From Endotrypanum monterogeii (lineage: Eukaryota > Euglenozoa > Kinetoplastea > Trypanosomatida > Trypanosomatidae), in NCBI GenBank assembly GCA_000333855.2, contig CM007316.1, forward strand, positions 161,345 through 225,344: a DNA stretch of 64,000 nucleotides, read 5' to 3'. The notes beneath the pieces were generated by a model. That model worked only from the letters and a program-made list of their open reading frames with translations. It searched no databases and was not told where the DNA came from. Positions 8,728 through 18,035 of this stretch are shown in pieces. The position numbers were made by a program, and so were the translations under genes. Positions within the stretch are counted from its first letter, which is position 1; each line of letters opens with the position of its first letter.

Positions 8728-10186
8728 CTCGTTAAACAACCACAGCCCATCTGGCTCTGCAGCACCGCTGCGACATCCTGGCGGTGTAGCACAGGCCGCC
8801 TGCCGTCGAAATGACTCGTGGGATAACGGGCTCTCTGTCGACGCTTCCTGATCTCTTCCTGATGCGTTCGGCGCGAACGGCGTCAGGCGCGGCTGGGCAG
8901 ACAGCATGCCATGGTCTGGTACCGGCAGCGCTCACGGTCCTTGGACGAACACACACGCGGTGGCAATCTGTCGCGGAGACGGTTGGGGGGCCAGGTCTAC
9001 ATGAATACCGGGCGATGGTGAGGAGGAAGCGGCCGTGCACCAGCTTCGCGCTGTCCGAGGCCCTCTGCCCTGCCTGCACGCGACACCGTGCCATCGCGCA
9101 CCCCGGTCCCCGGCGTCCCGCCAGGTCGTGCCCAGACCCCATACGTTGGAGCCAGCAGCACTGGACGACAGCGTTCGGAGCGTCCTCGTCGGCTTTAGCG
9201 CCGCCAGGACACACCAACCCACTCGGTCGGAGACAGCAGATGCTGCGCACTCCACACGCTCGCGCACAACAGATTGGGCTGGCGTGGATTGCCTCGTGCC
9301 CCCGCCATCCATCACGCTCGCCCCTTACACCCCTGGGTGCTTTGCATTGCACGGCCCCCACCACGTCAGCCGTGGTTCGCAGCCTGTGTACATGGAGCTC
9401 GCATGTTTGCCTGACCGCGCCTCTTTCAAGGCAATGTAGTCATCAGACGGGTGGGTCTGCCGCTCCCTCCCCTCCCCCCCTCCGGCCTTCCAAACTGTCG
9501 TGCGAGAGGACGGAAGAGGAGGAGAAAGGGAGGCGGGCCTAGATCGCCTCCACCTGTGCGTGATGCAACAGCCGGGACACCGTTGAGAGCCCATGGCACC
9601 AAGGGCGCCCCTCGCCCTCCCTCGAAGCCCGCACGTCTGTCGGGTGCGTAGCTGGGACAGACGGCAGAAGGGTCCGCTGTACAGGCGCGTGCCTAGGCGC
9701 AAGGAGCTCGCGTCTCGCCGCCCCGAAGGTGGCATGGGGGTCAGCGCGATACATTTTACCCCAAGAAGGGGCCCGTACCGTGCGAGTGGGATGCACATGA
9801 CCACCTCATTTCCGGAATGCCCAACCCGCCATGTGGGATGACTCTTCCCAACGACTCTCGATCGATCAGTTAATTCCGAAGAGACTATCGCGTACCACGG
9901 CAGCTCAGTCGTCCTCAAGGAAAAGGGTGGGACGTGAGCTGTAGCGGGGGCGGGGATACCACAACCTCAGTGGGGTCGAAGGCAGCAGCACGTCGACAAC
10001 GCCGTTCACCCACTGGCGCCAGGACTCAAAGGGGGGCAAGACACAGCTGCACAATTGAGTGAGGACGGTTTCCGCCTCACTAGTCCGCTCAGCATCCCCC
10101 CTGCCTCCTTCACGTGAGGCGGTTGCCGCTCAGTCGCTGCTATCCTAGAGTGCCGCACTCCGCACCCCTAGGTTCGAGAAATGTAG
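8728..10186. repeat. 1.46-kb dispersed repeat, copy 2 (intact)
   Basis: The intact 1459-nt copy of the element at 874-2495, same orientation. Only one substitution was seen between the copies after position 9541, against about 20 before it, so the right third has been homogenised or is more constrained. Its GC content is visibly higher than that of the flanking spacers. Flanks differ from those of copy 1 immediately outside the stated ends, apart from a shared gtcaac at the right edge. No coding capacity was recognised. Whether it belongs to the SIDER/ingi retroposon lineage cannot be decided without a search. Confidence 0.9.
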
Positions 10187-10591
10187 TCAACTTTATAAGC
10201 GGTATAAACACATTGGTAATGTGACCAATAATCTTCGTTGGGTGTAACAGAGGTGATCCTGCCCATTTTCTTCCGCACGTTTCCGTTTGGAGTCATTAGA
10301 ATTAGGGAGAAACTGAAACCCGGAGCGGATGTTTGGGGTCTTTTGAAACAATGCTTCCCTGTACGCTAGAGAGCGTGCTTTATAGGTGGCGACGTGACGA
10401 AACAGATTCGCCGCTGGAGGGTATATTGAAGATTACAATTCAGGGAAAACAACTTTCATTCCTCAAAGGTGTGTCAATACTAATCATCTTTGTTGACCAC
10501 CTCAAGTTTAACCGGTAGTTCTTTCAGGATGAAGAGTCGAAAACAGCTTTTTTAGCCACAAACACTACAGCGCACATCTCGTTGTCAGAAA
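10187..10591. other. Spacer downstream of RTF2
   Basis: Nothing recognisable between repeat copy 2 and the RTF2 stop codon. A 61-codon plus-strand frame (10333-10518) is antisense to the cluster and lacks protein features. Confidence 0.5.
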
Positions 10592-11206
10592 TCAATCTAG
10601 GTCCTCCTCTCGTACTCGCTTTCGAATTTTTTTCAAGGAATGTCGCAGATATTTCCTTTGGTTCTTGGCATCGTCAGCATCCTCGCAAATAAGGCGAGCG
10701 TAAAAGGAGCTGAGACCGCAAAGAGGACATTCGACGTCGATCTGCGACTTGCTATCTTCCGATTTCTTTAGTGTCGAAGCAGATACAACGTGGCCGCACC
10801 CCCAGAACCCAATAAACGAGTGTACTCCTGACGCTGTCGAGTAGCCTGTTATCGGACAGCAGACGCTCCCATCGCTATTTACATCGTTGGTGATCTCTCT
10901 CACATCGGTGAGTTTTTTAATAGACGTACTGTCCTGTTCAAGGGCGCCGTCACCACACTTCTTCCGAGCGAGCAGGTAATCAAGGACACTTTGTTTCGAA
11001 AAGACATCACCAGCAGCATCAAACACTAGTGGGGCTTCTAGTGCCTGCATGGAAAGTGCACAGTGACTCCACCTCTCTAACGTTCGAGACCTTTGCGTTG
11101 TTTTCTCTTTTGACTCATCTGAATCCAGGTCAGCAGCAGTGGCATACACTCTGGACCTCTGGAGAAGCGAACGCTTGTTCGCTAACGCCTGCCCATCGCC
11201 TCCCAT
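10592..11206 (-). CDS. RTF2: Replication termination factor 2 homologue (RTF2)
   Basis: A 204-residue protein starting MGGDGQ, the hallmark N-terminus of the RTF2 family. It has a first Cys-containing segment (C49 with the LEAPLVFD..GDVFSKQ stretch near 55-72), then CPITG near 117, FIGFWGCGHVVS near 132-143 and CPLCG near 160. Together these make the degenerate C2HC2 RING-like domain of RTF2/C20orf43. The tail is basic. In fission yeast Rtf2 stabilises stalled forks at a replication barrier, and in animals RTF2 is removed from stalled forks by proteasome shuttle proteins; a splicing-related role is also known in yeast. The usual family start and motif order are kept, so the protein is probably functional. 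Function in trypanosomatids is inference; nuclear location is expected. Confidence 0.88.
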   Translation of the reverse strand: MGGDGQALANKRSLLQRSRVYATAADLDSDESKEKTTQRSRTLERWSHCALSMQALEAPLVFDAAGDVFSKQSVLDYLLARKKCGDGALEQDSTSIKKLTDVREITNDVNSDGSVCCPITGYSTASGVHSFIGFWGCGHVVSASTLKKSEDSKSQIDVECPLCGLSSFYARLICEDADDAKNQRKYLRHSLKKIRKRVREEDLD

Positions 11207-11673
11207 TTAGTAGAAGGGACCACCAGGTAGATATGAACTAATCAACACTGAGACTTGCACCCTTATTACGAATGCGCAAAGAAAGAAGTTGATGAAACCT
11301 TTTTTTGTTGTACGAAAAAAAAACAGACGGTGGACGAAGACAACTGAAAAAATATATTGCCAGCCAAGCAAGAATATCAGAATGGCATTGGCAAGTCGAA
11401 GGGCTAGATATCTCTTATCTTTTCAGACATATCATAAAAGAAATAGTACCATATGTGTGAGAAATCCATCAGACAGGCGCTATAGGTGAAAAAAAAAATC
11501 AAACATTTTCCTCTTGTAGGCTTGCCTAAGAGAAAGGAGATATGCGTAAAGAGAACGCACTAAACCACCTGCATAAATGCAGCGACAAATGTTGCACAAG
11601 TAGCAACAAAGCCGCTTTGACAAAGAGACCTCGACAAGTAAACAACTGTGTTTGGAAAAGAAACGTTTACGAG
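11207..11673. other. Spacer upstream of RTF2
   Basis: No gene supported. A-rich with a poly(A) run near 11316-11324 and a second near 11489-11497, which are poly(T) on the coding (minus) strand and fit splice-signal or 3' UTR sequence. Confidence 0.5.
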
Positions 11674-11985
11674 TCAGAGCTCTTTGACATCAAGGATGGC
11701 ACACTCGCCCTCTCCAGGCTTGAAATCGTAGTAAATGACGTGCTGTAGAGAGGGATCGAAGCCTTCATCCTCGCTGGCGAAAATGCTAGACAACAGCTGC
11801 AAAGGATCCCGCAGAATTGTTGTCGGCTCCACTTTTGACTTCCATAAGCGAATCTGTGAAACTGTTGACCCATGATGCCGTTTTATATGATGAATAACAG
11901 CATATAACTGATCATTGGTGTTGTACTCGGCTGTGCTATCGAAGACTGACAAGCCGACCATTTTGGTTGCGATTGTTATCTTCAT
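11674..11985 (-). CDS. Small conserved-looking protein of unknown function
   Basis: A 103-residue frame from the ATG at 11985 (MKITIATKMVG). An upstream in-frame extension is made of His/Thr codons from a CA/TG repeat and looks like UTR. The pattern of two N-terminal strands, a helix (NDQLYAVIHHIKRHHG), a strand (QIRLWKSK) and a C-terminal strand (HVIYYDFKP) resembles a ubiquitin-like beta-grasp fold; that is inference from alternation of hydrophobic residues only. No signal peptide or membrane segment is seen. I do not recognise the family. It lies in the right strand and spacing for a gene of the leftward cluster, and its composition is protein-like, which supports it as real. Confidence 0.6.
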   Translation of the reverse strand: MKITIATKMVGLSVFDSTAEYNTNDQLYAVIHHIKRHHGSTVSQIRLWKSKVEPTTILRDPLQLLSSIFASEDEGFDPSLQHVIYYDFKPGEGECAILDVKEL

Positions 11986-12467
11986 TGGTGCGCGCAAGGA
12001 TCCGACAAAAACTTTGACAGCAGTGACTTTATGTGCGTGTGTGCGTACGTGTGTGTGCGTCTTCAAAACTGCCTTTCGGGGATTTGATGCGCTAGTGTGT
12101 ATTTACCGATATCCGACGGGAAACATAAATCCAGGGAGGAAAAAGTGATGTGTTCAGCATTTTCAAGGAACGATAAGGTATACAACATAGTCGCTTGACA
12201 GAACCAGCAACCTTGCAGGGGTCTCAGAAAACCGTAGGGTGCCCCTCCAGCGTAATAGAAAAAAATGGGTTTCCGGGGTTTGAAAAACACATCGTGAAAA
12301 GTGAAGAACACTTTAGGAGTCTAACTTCTTTTCCTCTGGTGGCATTCTAAGCGCGTGTTTGACAAACAGGAAGGAGTGGTGCCGGAGACAACTTACTGAT
12401 GCGATTCGTCTCACATGAGCTCATGAAGGATCAATAATTAAGGAAGCAGAACTGGAGAAGTTATACG
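11986..12467. other. Spacer between two unknown genes
   Basis: No gene supported. It begins with an irregular (TG)n stretch at about 12030-12060. A minus-strand frame at 12063-12311 has no protein-like features. Confidence 0.5.
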
Positions 12468-13625
12468 CTACAGTAAAGTATTTTCGAGATGGACAATTCT
12501 TCTTTCCAGGACGTCAAGACGCGTCATTATACGCGATTCTACATCCTCGACAATTTTTGTAAAGTGAGAAAGAGCAACAGTCACCGACCGCTGCTGAATT
12601 TGCTGCGGCTGAAGTGGTTGCCGACCGCTGCTGCCAGCAGAATCGAACGAACTCATGCTGGAAAGTCGCGTAGGAGGTGCGTCGCAAGAGGAGTGCAACT
12701 CGCGCTCTGACAGGTTAGATCGATTTAGGGGTAGGGGTTCAGGTACTACGACAGGGTCCCAAACTGTGCGCAGCAAAATCAAGTAATTTAGATCGCTACG
12801 ATAAACAGAAAGTCGCCATCGTTCATGATTGCCCTTTCTTTGGCATTCCTCTGTGCAGTAAAGCGAGGTCCGATGAAATTTTTTGCCCTCATGAACGAGC
12901 GTTTTACCGCTGCCAAGAGTACCAACCCAGACGTGTCCAAGAAAGAGAGTGTCAGCTGGCGCGATGCCCTCCGCACGTGTAATATATGTCATCCCATTCC
13001 AGCATTCGCTTGGATGCTGGGCAAAAACACCAATGTAACACTTTTGAAGTTCAGCGTTCTGTGTCTCCAAGTTTTGTAAAAGTGCAAGCAAATCACGCTC
13101 AGTTATCAGAGAGGAAGCTCCTGCCCAGTAGGGTGTTTCACAATCCGTATTCCCTTCTTCTGGTTTTACTCGTTTCGGAAATCGCTGCCTTGTTCCAGAG
13201 TAATGCATCACAGATTCGCTTTCACTGGAGAAAACCGAATCGTTACTTTCCATTGTACCGTCGTCCTCCGGTTCTTGGCCATACTTGCCAACCAAGATTG
13301 CAAAAAGCTGTTCCTCCTCACCGCGACAATCATGCAAAAGTTTCTCAACATTGCAGAGTTTTTGCGGATTGTACTTGGCGTAAAACCTGTGAAGACGCTT
13401 GTAATAATATCTCCGGATACCTTCGCTCGAAGTGTTCCCACCGTCCTGTGCTGTATATCCCGAGTTACTTTCTCGAGATTCGCAACCTTGCTCACTCGGC
13501 TGCGACAATCGCTGTGACGCAACATTGTGCTGTTCATGAAAGTTAGACTCCGGATGAAATGAGACGTTACGGGTACTACGCAACGCATTATGCTCATCCA
13601 GTTTAGCGGAACGAGAGGCATTCAT
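12468..13625 (-). CDS. Kinetoplastid protein of unknown function with a short YAKYNP/KYGxEP module
   Basis: A 385-residue protein from an ATG at 13625. The N-terminal 70 residues are polar and low in complexity. Residues about 75-120 form a compact helical module (RFYAKYNP, then NVEKLLHDCRG, then LVGKYGQEP) that I recognise as a short kinetoplastid motif present near the N-terminus of many otherwise unrelated proteins. A central Cys-containing, strand-rich section follows (about 175-290), then a Ser/Gln-rich linker, and a C-terminal coiled coil (about 350-385). It is the first gene of the leftward cluster, next to the strand-switch region. No enzyme motif is visible, and the function is unknown. 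Confidence 0.75.
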   Translation of the reverse strand: MNASRSAKLDEHNALRSTRNVSFHPESNFHEQHNVASQRLSQPSEQGCESRESNSGYTAQDGGNTSSEGIRRYYYKRLHRFYAKYNPQKLCNVEKLLHDCRGEEEQLFAILVGKYGQEPEDDGTMESNDSVFSSESESVMHYSGTRQRFPKRVKPEEGNTDCETPYWAGASSLITERDLLALLQNLETQNAELQKCYIGVFAQHPSECWNGMTYITRAEGIAPADTLFLGHVWVGTLGSGKTLVHEGKKFHRTSLYCTEECQRKGNHERWRLSVYRSDLNYLILLRTVWDPVVVPEPLPLNRSNLSERELHSSCDAPPTRLSSMSSFDSAGSSGRQPLQPQQIQQRSVTVALSHFTKIVEDVESRIMTRLDVLERRIVHLENTLL

Positions 13626-15502
13626 TTCTCGGGTGCTTCCAGAAAAAGAATACTGTTACTCAAACGCCAAGCTATGGTGGACGAATATCAGCTAAAGGGA
13701 GTATAAAGAGAGAAGATATTTTAGGAAGTGGAGCCCTACCATCAAAAAAAACACATGTCTACAAACAATACACACCATGAGAAAAAAAAAGGGTATAACC
13801 ATCATTTTTTATTTTTTAAGCATTCTTACACGATTGCCAAATTTTCTCGAGAGGTCCTGAAAGATTCTCTGTAAAGAGAACGTAGTTAACAGCCGTCCGC
13901 TTAATGTTTCCATGGAACATTGGGCTATCCAAATCCTCATTGCTTGGTAAAAAAAAAAAAGGGTCTGGTTGATGGTCCTGGATTCTGATCACCTCACGGC
14001 GCATCAAAGCATTGAATCTAAGCTAGTGAGAAAAAATAAAATAGAGACATACGTGTAAAAATAATATATATACATCTGTATATTATTTCTCCCAATTCCC
14101 TCGGTCACCCACTTTGAAGGAACGCAAAAAAAAACATTTCAGCGGCCTCTTCCAAACTTCAGTCACTTCAACTCTGCCGCATAATCTTGAATTGTCGTAA
14201 ACCGATGTATAGCTTTGAATTCTGATGTGCCTACCTAATTGCGGGGGCGGTAACCTTTCATTTTTTGTATTGTGGTATGACGGAGACCTTTACGGTAGCT
14301 CGTCAGCGTCATTTTTCTATGATCTCCTCATACATTGGAAAAAACCTGCTCTTCTCAGTCAGAACAATGTCGCCCGGTGTTCTGTGCAAAGCACCCACCG
14401 CAAATCTCGTTGACATCTTCACACCGTCTTACAACAGACTCCTTGCAGCAATCTTTAACCCCCCCCCTTCCTAGGCGACTCACACTGCCGTGAGCAACCC
14501 TCAGAATAGGTGGGTTACGGTGGCATCCTCTCCGACGTTGCCAGAGAAAAAGAAGGGGGGGGTCACAAATTTGTTGATGGTAGAGAGCCGGTCTGTTCAA
14601 GTAAAACCCAGGGCCTCACCGTCGGGTCATTCACAGTACCCCGATTTCAACTATGTGAAGGTGGTGCGTGGTCGTTAGGCGCCTTGCGCTAAGAAGTATC
14701 CTCTTCGGAAAAAGGGCAAGAGTGACCAAACGCTGAGAAGTTTGGGGAACATATGAATATGGGAACAACCCACGTAATCACTGGAATGGATGTGGTTACG
14801 ACCACCACTTTTCCCCGAAGGAGGGGGCGGGGGAGCGATAGGGGAACTCTTTTCCCACATGTTTTTTGCTTAGATACTAGATCCAGTGGAATGAGTGCAT
14901 GCACCTTGATAGGTGATCTTATTCGCCACATAGATGTTCTTACCGAATGCAGGTCTCCAAAAAGAACCTCATCACCAATGACCTTTTGGTTGTTTAGTGA
15001 AGCAAGCTAGTTTCAGATCAGGTTGTGTGCTCTATTGAATATCGTTCGAAACCTTCATGCTGTAGAATTCGCGAAATAAAGACCTGAGGTAGCAGCAGAC
15101 GTCATCCAGGTGATTGCGGAAGACGTTCATAGCTAACTCAATAGGCAAAATGAAGGCGGTGCTCTTTTTCTGGGAATAACGAAGGCAGTTGCGCTGAATC
15201 GTTATACTCTTCCTTGCTGAGCCGTAAACCCCCAGTACGAGGAGATTTACAGTGCTACACATTAACCTCTTTCTTTTTGAATCGCCTCCTCGTCTAATCA
15301 TGCCCTGGTCTCATTTTCCCCCTTATAAACCCTATTTTCTATAACCCTTTACGATCGTGCCAATTGCTGTTACTCGGACATAACAGAAAAAGTGTATCCT
15401 CTGCTCCTAACTACTCAAGTTCTACCTCCCTCGCCGGCAGGTGTATTTTTAAACATATATGTTTTCTATACACTAGAAGACTTTTGAAAAAAAAAAGGCA
15501 TC
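13626..15502. promoter_or_regulatory. Divergent strand-switch region, probable Pol II transcription start region
   Basis: The last minus-strand gene starts at 13625 and the first plus-strand gene at 15503, so transcription must diverge here. No convincing gene lies between. Runs of C (14459-14467) and G (14555-14562, and a G-rich patch at about 14820-14845) cluster in the middle. In Leishmania and Trypanosoma, divergent regions of this kind carry dispersed Pol II initiation marked by histone variants, and G/C tracts have been reported in them. The right part (from about 15300) is pyrimidine-rich on the plus strand and fits the splice signal of the Rab gene. No TATA-type promoter is expected. 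Small frames at 13816-14007 and 15032-15301 were considered and not accepted. Confidence 0.7.
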
Positions 15503-16114
15503 ATGACAGAGAAGTACCAACAGCTGATGAAACTCATCGTCATCGGTGACAGCGGCTCCGGCAAGTCGTGCTTGCTGCACCGCTTCATCGAGAATACTTT
15601 TTCTGAAGAGCAGGCGCAGACTATTGGCATTGAGTATGGCGCCAAAATAGTCGACTTGGGGGAGGCAAAAGTCAAGTTGCAGATCTGGGATACAGCCGGG
15701 CAAGAGCGCTACAAGTCAGTCACGAGGAGTTATTATCGAGGTGCAACAGGTTGCATTATCGTATATGATGTGACCAATAGAAGTTCATACGATAATGTTC
15801 CGCGATGGCTGAGCGACGTGCGACAGTTAGCAGGCGATGATATCATTGTGATGCTCATCGGGAACAAAATTGATTTGGCAAAATCAAATAACATTCGCGC
15901 AGTACAGCATAATGAAGCATCATTGTATGCACAGCAGAATGCACTGTTCCACTTTGAGACATCTGCGGCTACAGGTGAGTTTGTCACTGAAGCGTTCCTG
16001 AAAGTTGCCAAAAGCGCGCTTTGCTCAACAAGCCTTCCAGAGCGCGAGGGAAGTGCTCCACTCAGCCGAGAGAACAATACAAAGAAATCGTATCTTTCGT
16101 CGTGCTCTTGCTAA
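15503..16114 (+). CDS. RAB4: Rab4-type small GTPase
   Basis: A 203-residue Ras-superfamily GTPase. P-loop GDSGSGKS is at residues 15-22, the switch I Thr lies in QTIGIEYG, switch II DTAGQE is near 63-68, NKID near 121-124 and ETSA near 152-155. The C-terminus ends SCSC, a double-cysteine geranylgeranylation signal. The RSYYRGATGCIIVYDVT and VPRWLSDVRQLAG segments match trypanosomatid Rab4 best; Rab2 or Rab14 would be the nearest alternatives. Rab4 controls recycling from early endosomes, and in T. brucei has been tied to lysosomal and fluid-phase traffic. It is the first gene of the rightward cluster. A run of ten A (15487-15496) sits just before the start codon. All nucleotide-binding residues are intact. 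Confidence 0.9.
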   Translation: MTEKYQQLMKLIVIGDSGSGKSCLLHRFIENTFSEEQAQTIGIEYGAKIVDLGEAKVKLQIWDTAGQERYKSVTRSYYRGATGCIIVYDVTNRSSYDNVPRWLSDVRQLAGDDIIVMLIGNKIDLAKSNNIRAVQHNEASLYAQQNALFHFETSAATGEFVTEAFLKVAKSALCSTSLPEREGSAPLSRENNTKKSYLSSCSC

Positions 16115-16741
16115 AGGGCCTGCTTTTTCTTGTGAATTTACTCTAGATTCACGTTCTCGCCGACAACGCGCTCTTTCTGCGTGTAATATATATATATATA
16201 TATTTCTTTGCAGCTCACTCTCAACATATTGATATTGAATCGACAGGTCTAGTTCGGGTTGAAACCCCATTTTTTAATTATCAGTAGACGTCGAAAAGTG
16301 CATTTTTCCGCAGCTATGCTTCATCAAGTGGACAAAAAAACAGAAAAGAGAATATCAAGCGAAAGCTGATGTCAATGGAATAAATTGCTTCTAAGAAGCT
16401 CCAAAAGGCAGAGCATATCTATTTTTTTTTTAAATGACTATTCAACTACTACTCACCGACAGTAGAGCACCGACCTCTCTTACTGATGTTCTCTTATCGC
16501 TTCGCTTTTCGTGATTATTGCAATACTCACAAGTTACACTAAAATATCCTTCGGTGATAACTTCAAAATTTCGCCTCCTCAACTGCTCCTGTACCCTTTC
16601 TTATTCCCTTTCACGTTGTGATGTTACAACCTTTTTTTTCCTCCCCTGAGAGTTCTCTCTTTTCTCTGGAGAATAAAAGAAATCACGCCTCAAATAATTC
16701 CATTACGATACAAGTGCTACCATTTCTTGGTATATTTTCCA
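16115..16741. other. Spacer between Rab4 and the 260-aa gene
   Basis: No gene supported. Contains (TA)n at 16187-16203 and several T-rich stretches leading into the splice signal at 16630-16650. Confidence 0.55.
16630..16650 (+). promoter_or_regulatory. Candidate spliced-leader acceptor
   Basis: An unbroken pyrimidine tract (cttttttttcctcccct) ends in the first downstream AG at 16649-16650, about 90 nt before the next start codon, the expected arrangement for trans-splicing of that gene. Confidence 0.5.
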
Positions 16742-17524
16742 ATGCCCGTTAAAAGTAGAAAGTCCAAAGAAAAAGCGTTCCGCGATGGGCGAAAACTCGG
16801 TGTCGACAAGCTTGTGGAGCGTGTGTTCATTCATAATCCGCGAACCCTAAGCTTTTCACATCGCTCCCTGGGAAGCCTGCGGCATCCGTACACAAGTCTT
16901 ATTAGTTCTTCCGCATCTTTATTTACTTCGCCTAAAAGAAAAATCACTTACTTGTTGGAGGCTTTGTTCGATGCTAAAGGTGGAAAGGAACTCTGGGTGC
17001 GTGTAGAACGCATTTTTGACTGCATGCTCGGTGACAGCATCATGGAGAAGATGAAGCTTGATGTGTTGCTATCGTCTCAGCTTTTAGAGCGTTTTGAGGT
17101 GCTGTGGACCCGCCTTGGTGTTGTCAGTGGTGGAAAGATGTCTGAGGATGTTTATAAGCAATTTCAACAGCAGCTGTATTTTATTCTTCTAGAGGTCGAG
17201 GATATGTCTATCTTGCCAGCCACGTCGCAGTTTATTCTCGAGGATTTTCAGTATGATTCTCAAGGAAAAGGTGGTGTCGAGTTCAGCGGCTTTGCCAACT
17301 CAATGCTTGAGCTGGTTGACAACTGGACTCCAACTCGTGAAGCGGCAGATTTTGTCGCTTTCGTAGACCGAATTATTGAGTGCCACGCTCCTAACCCGGA
17401 GCACTCACGCACGGCAAAACCATCAAACGAGTTTACTTTAAGCAAGGAAGCTTTTTTTCGCGCTGGTGTGGTAGTTGCCAGAGAGAAAAACGATAAAACC
17501 GTCTACTTTAGAACAACCCTTTAA
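16742..17524 (+). CDS. Unknown protein with possible EF-hand-like segment
   Basis: A 260-residue protein from the first ATG (16742); the frame opens five codons earlier only with TTG. The N-terminus is basic (KSRKSKEKAFRDGRK). Most of the rest is predicted helical, with a segment around residues 175-205 (DFQYDSQGKGGVEFSGF) that resembles an EF-hand loop followed by its exiting helix. The ligand positions are not all acidic, so calcium binding is doubtful. There is no signal peptide or membrane span. I do not recognise the family; the length, position and amino-acid composition support a real gene of the rightward cluster. A flagellar or cytoskeletal role would be a guess. Confidence 0.7.
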   Translation: MPVKSRKSKEKAFRDGRKLGVDKLVERVFIHNPRTLSFSHRSLGSLRHPYTSLISSSASLFTSPKRKITYLLEALFDAKGGKELWVRVERIFDCMLGDSIMEKMKLDVLLSSQLLERFEVLWTRLGVVSGGKMSEDVYKQFQQQLYFILLEVEDMSILPATSQFILEDFQYDSQGKGGVEFSGFANSMLELVDNWTPTREAADFVAFVDRIIECHAPNPEHSRTAKPSNEFTLSKEAFFRAGVVVAREKNDKTVYFRTTL

Positions 17525-18035
17525 CCCGCATTCTTTCCGGGAGCATTTCAGCAATGTAAACTATCAGAGAGCCTCACACTCCCCCAATGGGCACAATCTT
17601 TTTTCCTCTAAATACTTGTATTTTGATGACGTGAACGTATTTACGGTGTTGATTTATATAGTACTGCTAGAAACAAAAAAAAACAACAAAAACTGAAATA
17701 TTGATGGCGGCTGGAGTTGATTGAGATATCAGTAGTTTATATAAAGTTTCAATTCTGTGCTGGTTGACTTCGTTTAGAGAAGAAACCTTTCTTGGTCCAT
17801 TGCTCCCGTACCAAAAGCAATCAATTTATTTGTGAATCACAAAAAAAAAAAAGGTCAATGAAAGCGCAAAAAAAAAAATGATTATTATTTACACAACACT
17901 ATACTATATTTCACTGTTTCTTTTCTTTTTTTTTCTCTAGAAAGCAGGCTGCTGTTTGTGCTGTTAGCGGACAAATCCGCAGTGCGTTTACCTACCGGTC
18001 TTTTTCATTCGTCATCCTTCATCGCTGGCTTAATT
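17525..18035. other. Spacer before the CDC50 gene
   Basis: No gene. AT-rich with A runs near 17839-17851 and 17869-17877, then a strong polypyrimidine tract ending at 17940. Confidence 0.55.
17910..17940 (+). promoter_or_regulatory. Candidate spliced-leader acceptor for CDC50
   Basis: A T-rich pyrimidine tract (ttcttttctttttttttctct) ends in AG at 17939-17940, leaving a 5' UTR of about 95 nt before the ATG at 18036. Confidence 0.55.

Noticed and set aside
10171..10186. ggttcgag sequence at the right end of the 1.46-kb repeats, resembling a tRNA B box
   Set aside because: The bases after it do not fit GGTTCGANTCC and no matching A box or acceptor stem is present.
15032..15301. 89-codon minus-strand ATG frame in the strand-switch region
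   Set aside because: Helical-looking C-terminus made it tempting, but the sequence right of its start is pyrimidine-rich on the plus strand rather than on the minus strand, and no family was recognised.
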